A stretch of 14,218 nucleotides of DNA from JBMNKL01 sp050261495 (GTDB lineage Bacteria > Bacillota > Clostridia > Acetivibrionales > DTU013). The notes under the pieces were generated by a model. It was not told the origin of the DNA, searched no databases, and saw only the letters and a program-made list of their open reading frames with translations. Below, one piece after another: positions 1 to 6,170 of the stretch. The stretch spans positions 1 through 14,218 of the forward strand of contig JBLNDI010000119.1 of NCBI GenBank assembly GCA_050261495.1. Reading direction: 5' to 3'. How positions within the stretch are numbered: position 1 is the first letter of the stretch; the number at the start of each line of letters is the position of its first letter. A program made the position numbers and the translations under genes.

Positions 1-22
1 CCAAAAAGCTTTAATGTAGATT

Positions 23-115
23 TTTGCAAAAGTAATTTCCACGTTTCTCATTTCCCCTAATTTGCAAAACTAATTTCCACTATCAATGATTTTGGGGTGG
101 AATTAACTTTTTCAA
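23..115. repeat. Three related 19-20 bp repeats, possible insertion sequence end
   Basis: Two direct copies of a 20-bp sequence with one mismatch lie at 23-42 and 61-80 (TTTGCAAAAGTAATTTCCAC and its variant), 38 bp apart. A third, inverted copy at 97-115 matches 16 of 19 positions when reverse-complemented. Multiple short repeats in this layout resemble the transposase-binding repeats at the ends of some insertion sequences, for example the IS21 family. No transposase gene is visible, so if this is an IS end the element lies left of the window. The rest of 1-158 is AT-rich and holds no supportable gene. Confidence 0.45.
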
Positions 116-158
116 TTTAAGTAATCACACGATAAACACACACTAAAACCATACGGGC

Positions 159-187
159 TTGTTTTTTTATACGGTATGTGTTACAAT
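159..187 (+). promoter_or_regulatory. SigA-type promoter for secG
   Basis: A -35 box TTGTTT (159-164) and a -10 box TACAAT (182-187) are separated by exactly 17 bp. Transcription would start near 194, leaving a leader of about 25 nt that carries the secG ribosome binding site AGGAGGT (204-210). Confidence 0.6.
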
Positions 188-217
188 TTGACTTGTTGAT
201 TTTAGGAGGTGTTTTGC

Positions 218-460
218 TTGTCGGCAACCCAGATAATTGTATCGATATTTCATATAATATTTTCGCTTTCAATTATTGTGATTGTTCTTTTGCAGTCCGG
301 AAAATCCGCAGGGCTGTCAGGCTCGATAGCCGGGGGAGCGGAAACGTTTTTCGGGAAGAACAAGGGAAGGACGATAGACGCTATATTGAGCAAATATACG
401 TCTGTCGCGGCAATCATGTTCCTTGTGACGTCAATTGTGCTGTTCCTTGTTCTGAAGTAA
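218..460 (+). CDS. secG: Preprotein translocase subunit SecG
   Basis: SecG is the small accessory subunit of the SecYEG protein-export channel in the cytoplasmic membrane. The 80-residue product has the family layout: a first membrane helix at about residues 5-25, the conserved cytoplasmic loop (LLQSGKSAGLSGSIAGG, then a TFFGKNKGR segment), and a second helix at about 60-79. The length is normal for Firmicutes. I choose the TTG at 218 because AGGAGG (204-209) then sits 8 nt upstream; the in-frame GTG at 209 overlaps the ribosome binding site itself. The gene has its own promoter and a terminator right after the stop, so it is probably mainly monocistronic. Next to rnr (with an HD gene between) it resembles the common Firmicute secG-rnr neighbourhood. 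Confidence 0.93.
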   Translation: MSATQIIVSIFHIIFSLSIIVIVLLQSGKSAGLSGSIAGGAETFFGKNKGRTIDAILSKYTSVAAIMFLVTSIVLFLVLK

Positions 461-473
461 AAAAACGCGGATC

Positions 474-505
474 AAAGGACTATGCAGAAATGCATGGTCT
501 TTTTT
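474..505 (+). terminator. Rho-independent terminator after secG
   Basis: A 13-bp stem (474-486 with 491-503, including two G-U pairs) closes on a GAAA tetraloop (487-490). The stem runs into a T tract at 500-505. It starts 13 nt after the secG stop codon. Confidence 0.88.
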
Positions 506-569
506 GTAAGGCGTTTTGAAACGAAACGTTGCAGGAAGCAAAAAAACGATTAAGGAGACCAGGCATATT

Positions 570-1121
570 ATGGATAGGGAAAGGGCATTGGATGAATTAA
601 AAGCAAGACTGACAAACAAAAACCTGATCAAGCATTCTCTTGCGGTTGAGGCAATAATGAGGGACCTGGCCGCGCTGTTCCGTGACGATGTGGAAATGTG
701 GGGGTTGGCAGGGCTCCTGCACGACATCGATTATGATAAGACCGCCGGGGATCCGGCCAAGCACAGCCTGCTGGGCGCTGAAATCCTTGAGAACCTTGGT
801 ATTGAAGAAGAGATCGTATATGCCGTAAAAGCCCATAATGATTATCACAAAATAGAACGCAAAAGGAAACTGGACAAGGCTCTTTACTGCGCCGACCCGG
901 CATCGGGGCTTATTACGGCCGCGGCATTGATTCTTCCGTCGAAGAAGCTTGAAGACGTTACAGTCGAGTTTGTGTTGAAGAGAATGAATGAAAAAGCGTT
1001 CGCAAAAGGAGCAAACCGCGAACAAATCAAAACCTGCAGTGAACTGGGGCTGACTCTTGAAAAATTTATTGAGGTTTCATTGAATGCCATGAAGAGGATA
1101 TCGGGGGAACTTGGACTCTGA
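570..1121 (+). CDS. HD-domain (HDIG type) phosphohydrolase
   Basis: This 183-residue protein belongs to the HD superfamily of metal-dependent phosphohydrolases, which cleave nucleotides or phosphodiesters. The substrate of this small single-domain branch is not known and is not shown here. Metal-ligand candidates in order are H22 (KHSLAVE), H51-D52 (GLLHDIDYD), H65, H89 (KAHNDYH) and D109 (CADPASG), which fits the H...HD...D pattern. I choose ATG 570, with AAGGAG at 552-557, over the upstream in-frame TTG at 516, which has no ribosome binding site and lies close to the secG terminator. No separate promoter is obvious, so expression may depend on read-through. A terminator follows at 1177. Confidence 0.85.
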   Translation: MDRERALDELKARLTNKNLIKHSLAVEAIMRDLAALFRDDVEMWGLAGLLHDIDYDKTAGDPAKHSLLGAEILENLGIEEEIVYAVKAHNDYHKIERKRKLDKALYCADPASGLITAAALILPSKKLEDVTVEFVLKRMNEKAFAKGANREQIKTCSELGLTLEKFIEVSLNAMKRISGELGL

Positions 1122-1176
1122 GAGCGAAGAGACAGCCCGGGAACGGAATGGATTATAAAACAAAGCATTGCAGCGG

Positions 1177-1198
1177 AGGCCGGCAGACGGCCTTTTTT
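1177..1198 (+). terminator. Rho-independent terminator after HD gene
   Basis: A perfect 6-bp GC-rich stem (AGGCCG at 1177-1182 with CGGCCT at 1188-1193) has a 5-nt loop and is followed by six T residues (1193-1198). Confidence 0.85.
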
Positions 1199-1294
1199 CA
1201 TATTTATGCGCCCCGGGATGAGCAACCTGTTTTTTGAGGCACGTTGGGGCTGCGATATGGTGTTTGCGGTGCATTAAAGCCTGTATTAATTTAT

Positions 1295-1325
1295 TTGCAA
1301 TGGGCATTGAATTATTGGGTAAAAT
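1295..1325 (+). promoter_or_regulatory. Weak promoter candidate for rnr
   Basis: TTGCAA (1295-1300) and TAAAAT (1320-1325) are separated by 19 bp, longer than ideal. If used, the transcript starts near 1332 and has a leader of about 130 nt that includes the purine-rich repeat. Confidence 0.35.
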
Positions 1326-1380
1326 AACTACTGGACGACAGTTGAACATGGTCCGGGAAAAACTCGGGTCGTGGTACAGT

Positions 1381-1440
1381 AAAGCAAAGAAAAGCAAAGT
1401 AAAGCACAGTAAGGCAAAGAAGATCAAAGAAAAGAGGAAA
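1381..1440 (+). repeat. Pentanucleotide (AAAGN) tandem repeat tract
   Basis: Twelve consecutive 5-nt units fill 1381-1440. The first five are perfect AAAGN (AAAGC, AAAGA, AAAGC, AAAGT, AAAGC); later ones are degenerate (ACAGT, AAGGC, AAAGA, AGATC, AAAGA, AAAGA, GGAAA). The tract is almost pure purine on the + strand and ends 19 nt before the rnr start codon. In the 1348-1470 frame it reads as a 5-residue repeat (SKAKK, SKVKH, SKAKK, IKEKR). Confidence 0.75.
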
Positions 1441-1459
1441 GGCACAAGAGTGGTTAAAT

Positions 1460-3805
1460 ATGGACTTTGAGGAAAAACGGGAAGAACGGAAGAAAAAAAT
1501 CATAGGTTTTATGAATGAGGCTGCGTACAAGCCCATGAAATTAAGCGAGCTTGCAGTAATGCTTGATGTGCCGCCGGAGGACAGGAAAGAATTGGCGGAA
1601 ATCCTTGGCGAACTGGAGCGGGATGGCGCCGTTTTCAGGACGAGCAAGGACAGGTATGGCCTGCCTGAGCGCATGAACCTCATAACCGGCCGGATTCAGG
1701 GAAACGAGCGGGGATACGGTTTTCTTGTTCCGGATGACGACCGGCTTGAAGATGTTTTTATACCTGCAGACGGCATGGCAGGCGCCATGCACAATGACAG
1801 GGTTGTCGCCAGGATAACGGCCAGGGGCAGCGTGGACAAGCGTGCCGAAGGCGAAGTTATCCGGATTTTGAAAAGGTCTGTTGAAAAAGTGGTGGGAACG
1901 TACGAGAAAGACAGGTATTTCGGTTTTGTCGTACCTGATGACCGCAGGATTCCGGGAGATGTGTTTATTCCCGCGGACGAAACAAACGGGGCGAAACCCG
2001 GAGACAAGGTTGTTGTGGAAATTGTAAGGTGGCCCGATACAAGGCGCAACGCAGAGGGCAGGATCGTTGAAATTCTCGGGGAGAGCGGGCAGGCAGGCAT
2101 CGACATCCTGTCGGTCATAAAGGCATACGGCCTGAGAGAGTCCTTCCCGGAAGCGGTGATAAGGCAGGCGGAGGCCATACCGGATAAAATCGACGAGCAG
2201 ATGATGAAAGGCAGGCAGGACCTGAGAGGGTTGAGGATGGTCACAATAGACGGAGAGGATGCAAAGGACCTGGACGACGCCGTATCAGTCCAAAGGTTGC
2301 CGGACGGCGGCTACAGGCTTGGCGTCCACATTGCCGATGTGAGCTATTATGTGGCCGAGGGGACGCCTCTTGACTGCGAGGCCTTGATGCGCGGAACCAG
2401 CGTTTACCTTGTCGACCGCGTGCTCCCGATGCTTCCGACGAAACTGTCAAACGGCGTATGCAGCCTGAACCCGCGTGAAGACAGGCTGGCTTTCACCGTG
2501 ATGATGGATTTGGATGACAAGGGCAAAGTAACCGCGCACGATATATTTGAAAGCGTTATCAATGTCAATGAAAGAATGACCTATACCGATGTGTACAAGC
2601 TGCTTGAGGCTGACGACAATGATGAACTGGACAGCGTCTCCCCGCTGGTTGAGAGGTATGGCTACCTGCTGGATGATTTCAGGCTCATGAGGGAATTGGC
2701 GATGATCCTGTATAAGAAGAGAGAGGCAAGGGGCGCCATAGACTTTGATTTCCCGGAGGCGAAAATAATCCTGGATGACAAGGGGAAGCCGGTTGAAGTA
2801 AAAAAATATGAAATAACTATTGCCAACAGGATAATAGAAGAATTCATGTTGGTATGCAACGAGACGGTGGCGGAACATTTCCATTGGGCGGGCATCCCAT
2901 TTGTGTACCGGATTCACGAGGAACCGGAAACCGAAAAAATAACGGCTTTTGCCGAATTTTCAAAAACCCTGGGCTACCCGGTTAAAGGCATAAGGAAAAT
3001 ACACCCCAAATCGCTGCAGGATGTGTTACGGAGGGTTAAGGGATCCCGCGAGGAAACAGTTGTGAGCACCGCCATGCTGCGTTCGCTTGCGAAGGCCAGG
3101 TACAGTGATGAAAACATGGGGCATTTCGGGCTTGCGGCGAAATTCTACTGCCACTTTACCTCGCCTATCAGGAGGTATCCGGATCTCATAATACACCGCC
3201 TGATGAAGGAAGAATTAAAGGGCAGGCTCACGGACGAGAGGGAAGCGGAACTTCTGAAAAAGCTCCCGGAAATAGCAAGGATATGCTCCGAGAGGGAACG
3301 CGCCGCGGACGAAGCGGAGCGCGAGACTGAAAATATTAAGAAGGTCGAATTCATGGAGGATAAGGTCGGCGAGACATTTGACGCAATTGTATCCGGCGTA
3401 ACTTCATTCGGCATGTTTGTCGAGCTTGATAATACCGTGGAGGGACTGGTTGGAATTGGCAGCATGGAAGATGATTATTATATATATGACGAGAAGAATT
3501 ATTGCCTCATCGGGGAGCGGACGAAGAAGCGCTACAGGATTGGCGATGCTGTCAGGGTGATACTGGTACGAGCGGACGTCGGGGCAAGGAGGCTGGATTT
3601 TGCAATAGCGGAACCCGATGATAGCGACGAACAGGCGGCGGACAACGGGAAGAGTAAAAAAGTTACTAATGGAAAGCGCTCCGGCGCCGGGTGGAGCAAA
3701 GGCGTCGCTGCCGAAAAGCATTCCGGCAAAGGTGCGCGCAAGGCGGCAAAACAAAAGCGCAGGAAAGCCTTGTTGCGGGTAGCGGCAAGAAGAAGAAAAA
3801 GATGA
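1460..3805 (+). CDS. rnr: Ribonuclease R
   Basis: RNase R is a processive 3'-5' exoribonuclease of the RNB (RNase II) family that degrades structured RNA and takes part in mRNA and rRNA quality control, including tmRNA-linked decay. The 781-residue protein shows the full family order: an N-terminal winged-helix domain (about 10-70), two cold-shock/OB domains (about 75-215), the RNB catalytic domain with the acidic motif GEDAKDLDDA (from about residue 264) and the signature TSPIRRYPDL (about 567), an S1 domain (about 634-717) and a basic K/R-rich tail (718-781). The ATG at 1460 has only a weak ribosome binding site (GAGTGG near 1448). The usual partner smpB is not next to it; a convergent HPr-like gene follows instead. 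Confidence 0.96.
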   Translation: MDFEEKREERKKKIIGFMNEAAYKPMKLSELAVMLDVPPEDRKELAEILGELERDGAVFRTSKDRYGLPERMNLITGRIQGNERGYGFLVPDDDRLEDVFIPADGMAGAMHNDRVVARITARGSVDKRAEGEVIRILKRSVEKVVGTYEKDRYFGFVVPDDRRIPGDVFIPADETNGAKPGDKVVVEIVRWPDTRRNAEGRIVEILGESGQAGIDILSVIKAYGLRESFPEAVIRQAEAIPDKIDEQMMKGRQDLRGLRMVTIDGEDAKDLDDAVSVQRLPDGGYRLGVHIADVSYYVAEGTPLDCEALMRGTSVYLVDRVLPMLPTKLSNGVCSLNPREDRLAFTVMMDLDDKGKVTAHDIFESVINVNERMTYTDVYKLLEADDNDELDSVSPLVERYGYLLDDFRLMRELAMILYKKREARGAIDFDFPEAKIILDDKGKPVEVKKYEITIANRIIEEFMLVCNETVAEHFHWAGIPFVYRIHEEPETEKITAFAEFSKTLGYPVKGIRKIHPKSLQDVLRRVKGSREETVVSTAMLRSLAKARYSDENMGHFGLAAKFYCHFTSPIRRYPDLIIHRLMKEELKGRLTDEREAELLKKLPEIARICSERERAADEAERETENIKKVEFMEDKVGETFDAIVSGVTSFGMFVELDNTVEGLVGIGSMEDDYYIYDEKNYCLIGERTKKRYRIGDAVRVILVRADVGARRLDFAIAEPDDSDEQAADNGKSKKVTNGKRSGAGWSKGVAAEKHSGKGARKAAKQKRRKALLRVAARRRKR

Positions 3806-3820
3806 CCGAGCAGGATGCGG

Positions 3821-3853
3821 ATAACCGCGCAGCCCGGTATTGGGCGCGGTTAT
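3821..3853. terminator. Hairpin between convergent rnr and HPr-like genes
   Basis: A perfect 10-bp inverted repeat (ATAACCGCGC at 3821-3830, GCGCGGTTAT at 3844-3853) lies 16 nt after the rnr stop. Its right arm contains the TAA stop (complement of 3850-3852) of the opposing gene. Neither side has a T tract, so it is not a classic intrinsic terminator. It could still separate the convergent transcripts or protect their 3' ends. Confidence 0.5.
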
Positions 3854-4077
3854 GCCAGGAAAGGCTTGATATCTTCATGGAAGTTTTCACAATCGTCCGA
3901 GTGGACGTCCACCCTGATTGGCTTGTTAAAATCTAGGCTGATCACTCCCATGATGGATTTGGCGTCGACAACATAGCGGTCCGATACCAGGTCAATATCG
4001 AAGTCGTACTTGTTTGCTATGTTTACGAAGTCCTTGATATCGTTAATGGTTTTGAGCATTATGTGAAACGATTTCAT
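3850..4077 (-). CDS. HPr-like protein lacking the catalytic histidine
   Basis: This 75-residue protein has the HPr fold pattern of the sugar phosphotransferase system. The most recognisable part is DAKSIMGVISLDF (residues 38-50), matching the HPr region around regulatory Ser46; S41 is the aligned serine. The active-site His-Ala-Arg motif near residue 15 is absent: the region reads KTINDIKDF. It therefore cannot act as a normal PTS phosphocarrier. By analogy with Bacillus Crh, which also lacks His15 but keeps the serine, a regulatory role through HPr kinase is possible; that is inference. I choose the ATG at 4077 because GGAGG lies 8 nt upstream; a longer frame back to 4152 would overlap the promoter. 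It has its own promoter and is convergent with rnr. Confidence 0.8.
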   Translation of the reverse strand: MKSFHIMLKTINDIKDFVNIANKYDFDIDLVSDRYVVDAKSIMGVISLDFNKPIRVDVHSDDCENFHEDIKPFLA

Positions 4078-4123
4078 CAGCGCCACCTCCGTTCTGCTTT
4101 TTATAAATAATAACCTTGAATCC

Positions 4124-4152
4124 ATATTATCCTGTTTTTGACAGCAAGTCAA
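4124..4152 (-). promoter_or_regulatory. SigA-type promoter for the HPr-like gene
   Basis: Reading the minus strand, TTGACT (4152-4147) and TATAAT-like TAATAT (4129-4124) are separated by exactly 17 bp. Transcription would start near 4117 and run into the HPr-like gene at 4077. Confidence 0.7.
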
Positions 4153-4240
4153 TTACAATATTGTTACATTGGGACAGGGGTAGTAGATAGGGGAGCACGT
4201 GGGCATAGAACAAATCTGACGCCATGTGAGGGAATGGATG

Positions 4241-4297
4241 CAGGGTGGAGACGGTTCCCAGGGTAGGAAGGACAGAGAACCGTCTCCTGTCTACCTG
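4241..4297. repeat. Intergenic inverted repeat (GGAGACGGTTC arms)
   Basis: Perfect 11-bp arms, GGAGACGGTTC (4247-4257) and GAACCGTCTCC (4277-4287), flank a 19-nt loop. The pairing resumes outside an internal loop with CAGG (4241-4244) and CCTG (4294-4297). Palindromic elements with GACGGTTC-type arms are, from memory, scattered between genes in several clostridial genomes; that match is unchecked. There is no T tract. The rest of the gene-free stretch 4153-4298 shows nothing I can support. Confidence 0.6.
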
Positions 4298-4298
4298 G

Positions 4299-4326
4299 TT
4301 GTTTAAAAAATAGAATTTGTTATAAT
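4299..4326 (+). promoter_or_regulatory. SigA-type promoter for mtaB
   Basis: TTGTTT (4299-4304), 16 bp, then a perfect TATAAT (4321-4326). The predicted start near 4333 gives a leader of about 57 nt holding the hairpin at 4351-4377. Confidence 0.65.
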
Positions 4327-4350
4327 ATTATATTCAAGCACACTGGGTTT

Positions 4351-4377
4351 CCCGGCGGAATTTCAGTTTCTGCCGGG
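4351..4377 (+). promoter_or_regulatory. 5' leader hairpin next to the mtaB ribosome binding site
   Basis: CCCGGCGGAA (4351-4360) pairs with TTCTGCCGGG (4368-4377) over 10 bp, including one G-U pair, around a 7-nt loop. It ends 3 nt before the ribosome binding site GGAGG (4381-4385). With no T tract it is not a terminator; it may affect translation or message stability. Confidence 0.55.
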
Positions 4378-4389
4378 TAGGGAGGATTT

Positions 4390-5709
4390 GTGAAAACAGC
4401 TGCTTTTTATACGCTTGGATGCAAAGTAAATCAGTATGATACCGAAGCAATGGCAGAGGCGTTTGAAAAAGCCGGCTTCAAGCGGGTCAGCTTTGAAGAT
4501 GCGGCCGATGTTTACGTGATAAATACATGCACCGTTACGGGGTTGAGTTCCCGGAAATCAAGGCAGGCCATCCGCAGGGCAAAACAGCTCAACAAGAACG
4601 CGATTATCGCCGCAGTGGGCTGCTACCCTCAGACAGCCAGGGAAGAAGTGGAAAAGATGCCGGAAGTGGATATTATTGCAGGCACGAGCGACAGGCTGAA
4701 GCTGCCTGAATATGTTGCCGCTTTCATGGCAGGCCGGGACCTGGACGGGAAGGGGAAACTGTCCGTGGTCGGCGGCATAATGAACAACCGTGTCTTCGAG
4801 GATTTGAAAATCACAAGTTACAAGGAAAGGGCAAGGGCGTTTATAAAGGTGCAGGACGGCTGCAACCGGTTTTGCTCCTATTGCATCATACCGTATGCAA
4901 GGGGCCCGGTCCGCAGTAGGCCGGCCGAAGAGGTGGTTGACGAAATAAAAAAAGTGGCGGACGCCGGGTTTAAAGAGGTAGTGCTCACGGGGATTCACCT
5001 TGCTTCATATGGAATAGATATAGGGCGGCATATGCGCTTGCCGGATCTTATCGCTCTTATCCATGAAGTGGACGGCATCGAGCGCATCAGGATCAGCTCG
5101 ATTGAACCGACGCTTATAACGGATGAATTTGTTGCCGCCGTGTCCGGCATGAAAAAACTTTGCCCCCATTACCACGTTTCGCTTCAAAGCGGGTGTGACG
5201 AGACATTAAAGAGGATGAACCGCCGCTATACCGCCGAGGAATACAAAAAGGCCATAAACAGGCTGAGGGAGAACATACCGGATGTAGCCGTGTCAACGGA
5301 TATAATGGTCGGTTTCCCCGGGGAGACGGATGAGGAATTTGAAAAAACATATAAATTCCTGGAGGAGATTAAGTTTTCCAGGATGCACGTGTTTAAATTC
5401 TCACCCAGGAAAGGGACCCCGGCGGCGACTTTCCCGGGACAGGTGGATGACAGGGTAAAAGAGGAAAGGAGCAAACGGGTCATTGAACTGTCGGAACGCT
5501 GCGCCAGCGAGTTCATCAGGATGCACGCGGGACGGGAAATGCCCGTGTTGTATGAACACGAGGCAAGGACCGGGGACAATGTCTTTGAAGGTTTGACTCC
5601 GAACTACATAAGAGTATTGGCTAAAGGCAATAATAACCTTATAGGCGATATAAGGGAAACACTGATTGTCAGGGAAGAAAACGGGTGTGCTGTTGGGGAG
5701 ATTCGGTAA
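4390..5709 (+). CDS. mtaB: tRNA threonylcarbamoyladenosine methylthiotransferase MtaB
   Basis: MtaB is a radical-SAM enzyme that adds a methylthio group to t6A at position 37 of tRNAs reading ANN codons, giving ms2t6A. The 439-residue protein shows the N-terminal methylthiotransferase domain with its three auxiliary-cluster cysteines C11 (TLGCKVNQYD), C47 (NTCTVT) and C78 (VGCYPQ). The radical-SAM cluster motif follows as C158-x3-C162-x2-C165 (CNRFCSYC), and a C-terminal TRAM-like RNA-binding region spans about 375-439. The KVNQYD form of the first motif favours MtaB over MiaB or RimO. The start is a GTG, with GGAGG only 4 nt upstream and a stable hairpin just before it. The next gene on the same strand is ireB, after a terminator. 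Confidence 0.95.
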   Translation: MKTAAFYTLGCKVNQYDTEAMAEAFEKAGFKRVSFEDAADVYVINTCTVTGLSSRKSRQAIRRAKQLNKNAIIAAVGCYPQTAREEVEKMPEVDIIAGTSDRLKLPEYVAAFMAGRDLDGKGKLSVVGGIMNNRVFEDLKITSYKERARAFIKVQDGCNRFCSYCIIPYARGPVRSRPAEEVVDEIKKVADAGFKEVVLTGIHLASYGIDIGRHMRLPDLIALIHEVDGIERIRISSIEPTLITDEFVAAVSGMKKLCPHYHVSLQSGCDETLKRMNRRYTAEEYKKAINRLRENIPDVAVSTDIMVGFPGETDEEFEKTYKFLEEIKFSRMHVFKFSPRKGTPAATFPGQVDDRVKEERSKRVIELSERCASEFIRMHAGREMPVLYEHEARTGDNVFEGLTPNYIRVLAKGNNNLIGDIRETLIVREENGCAVGEIR

Positions 5710-5735
5710 TTTATGCATCCGCAGGCTGATTAATA

Positions 5736-5764
5736 TTGCATATTACTACCGGTTGTATTATTAT
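5736..5764 (+). promoter_or_regulatory. Promoter candidate for ireB
   Basis: TTGCAT (5736-5741), 17 bp, TATTAT (5759-5764). A start near 5771 would place the terminator-like hairpin at 5798-5819 inside the ireB leader. Confidence 0.4.
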
Positions 5765-5797
5765 ATTCGTATACCAGGCATGAATTTTACAAAAACG

Positions 5798-5819
5798 CCG
5801 GTGTATTCCGCCGGTTTTT
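5798..5819 (+). terminator. Terminator or attenuator between mtaB and ireB
   Basis: CCGGTG (5798-5803) pairs with CGCCGG (5809-5814), including one G-U pair, around a 5-nt loop and is followed by five T residues (5815-5819). Five A residues at 5791-5795 could extend the stem across a two-base bulge. It may end mtaB transcripts or, if the promoter at 5736 is real, act within the ireB leader. Confidence 0.6.
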
Positions 5820-5847
5820 GGAAGTGTTCGCAGTCAGGAGCGTGTTT

Positions 5848-6105
5848 ATGATGGCCAACGGTGAAACGATGATGTTCAAAATGGACAAGGATAGGGAGAA
5901 CGAAGCCCGGAAGATTTTGTTCTCGGTATACGAGGCATTGAAGGAGAAGGGTTACAACCCGATTAACCAGCTCGTAGGCTACATACTTTCCGGCGACCCT
6001 ACCTACATTACCAACCACCTGAATGCAAGAAGCGTTATCCGAAGGCTTGAGCGGGACGAATTGCTGGAAGAGATCGTGAGGTTTTACCTGGAAAATAAGA
6101 AGTAA
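5848..6105 (+). CDS. ireB: IreB family regulatory phosphoprotein
   Basis: IreB (UPF0297, YrzL in Bacillus) is a small cytoplasmic Firmicute protein. In Enterococcus it is a threonine-phosphorylated substrate of the kinase IreK and tunes intrinsic cephalosporin resistance. The 85-residue product has the family core: KILFSVYEALKEKGYNPINQ, then LVGYILSGDPTYITNH, then ARSVIRRLERDELLEEIVRFYL. T7 near the N-terminus is a plausible phosphosite. The ATG at 5848 is preceded by AGGAG at 5836-5840, 7 nt away. In many Firmicutes ireB lies between alaS and ruvX; here ruvX is still downstream but a reductase gene sits between, and alaS is absent on the left. Confidence 0.93.
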   Translation: MMANGETMMFKMDKDRENEARKILFSVYEALKEKGYNPINQLVGYILSGDPTYITNHLNARSVIRRLERDELLEEIVRFYLENKK

Positions 6106-6111
6106 AGCAGA

Positions 6112-6138
6112 CCCCGGCGGATTCGGGGCTATTTTTTT
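6112..6138 (+). terminator. Rho-independent terminator after ireB
   Basis: CCCCG (6112-6116) pairs with CGGGG (6124-6128) around a 7-nt loop, followed shortly by seven T residues (6132-6138). Confidence 0.8.
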
Positions 6139-6170
6139 GTTAATTAAAATTGACGAGGGAAATAAAATTC

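Larger units (their letters stand above)
1199..1459 (+). other. Gene-poor leader region upstream of rnr
   Basis: The 338 bp between the HD gene and rnr hold the terminator at 1177-1198, a weak promoter candidate (1295-1325) and a pentanucleotide repeat tract (1381-1440). An open frame from ATG 1348 to 1470 would encode 40 lysine-rich residues and overlap the start of rnr by 11 nt. It lacks a clear ribosome binding site, so I do not call it a gene. I see nothing else in 1199-1290. Confidence 0.5.

Noticed and set aside
178..519. 113-codon open frame overlapping secG
   Set aside because: It is a frame shadow of secG without a ribosome binding site; the product is not protein-like for any family I know and runs through the secG terminator.
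3691..3936. Open frame overlapping the 3' end of rnr with a run of lysines, considered as a sign of a frameshifted RNase R tail
   Set aside because: The annotated rnr frame already ends in a normal basic tail and both frames are low-complexity there, so no frameshift is required.
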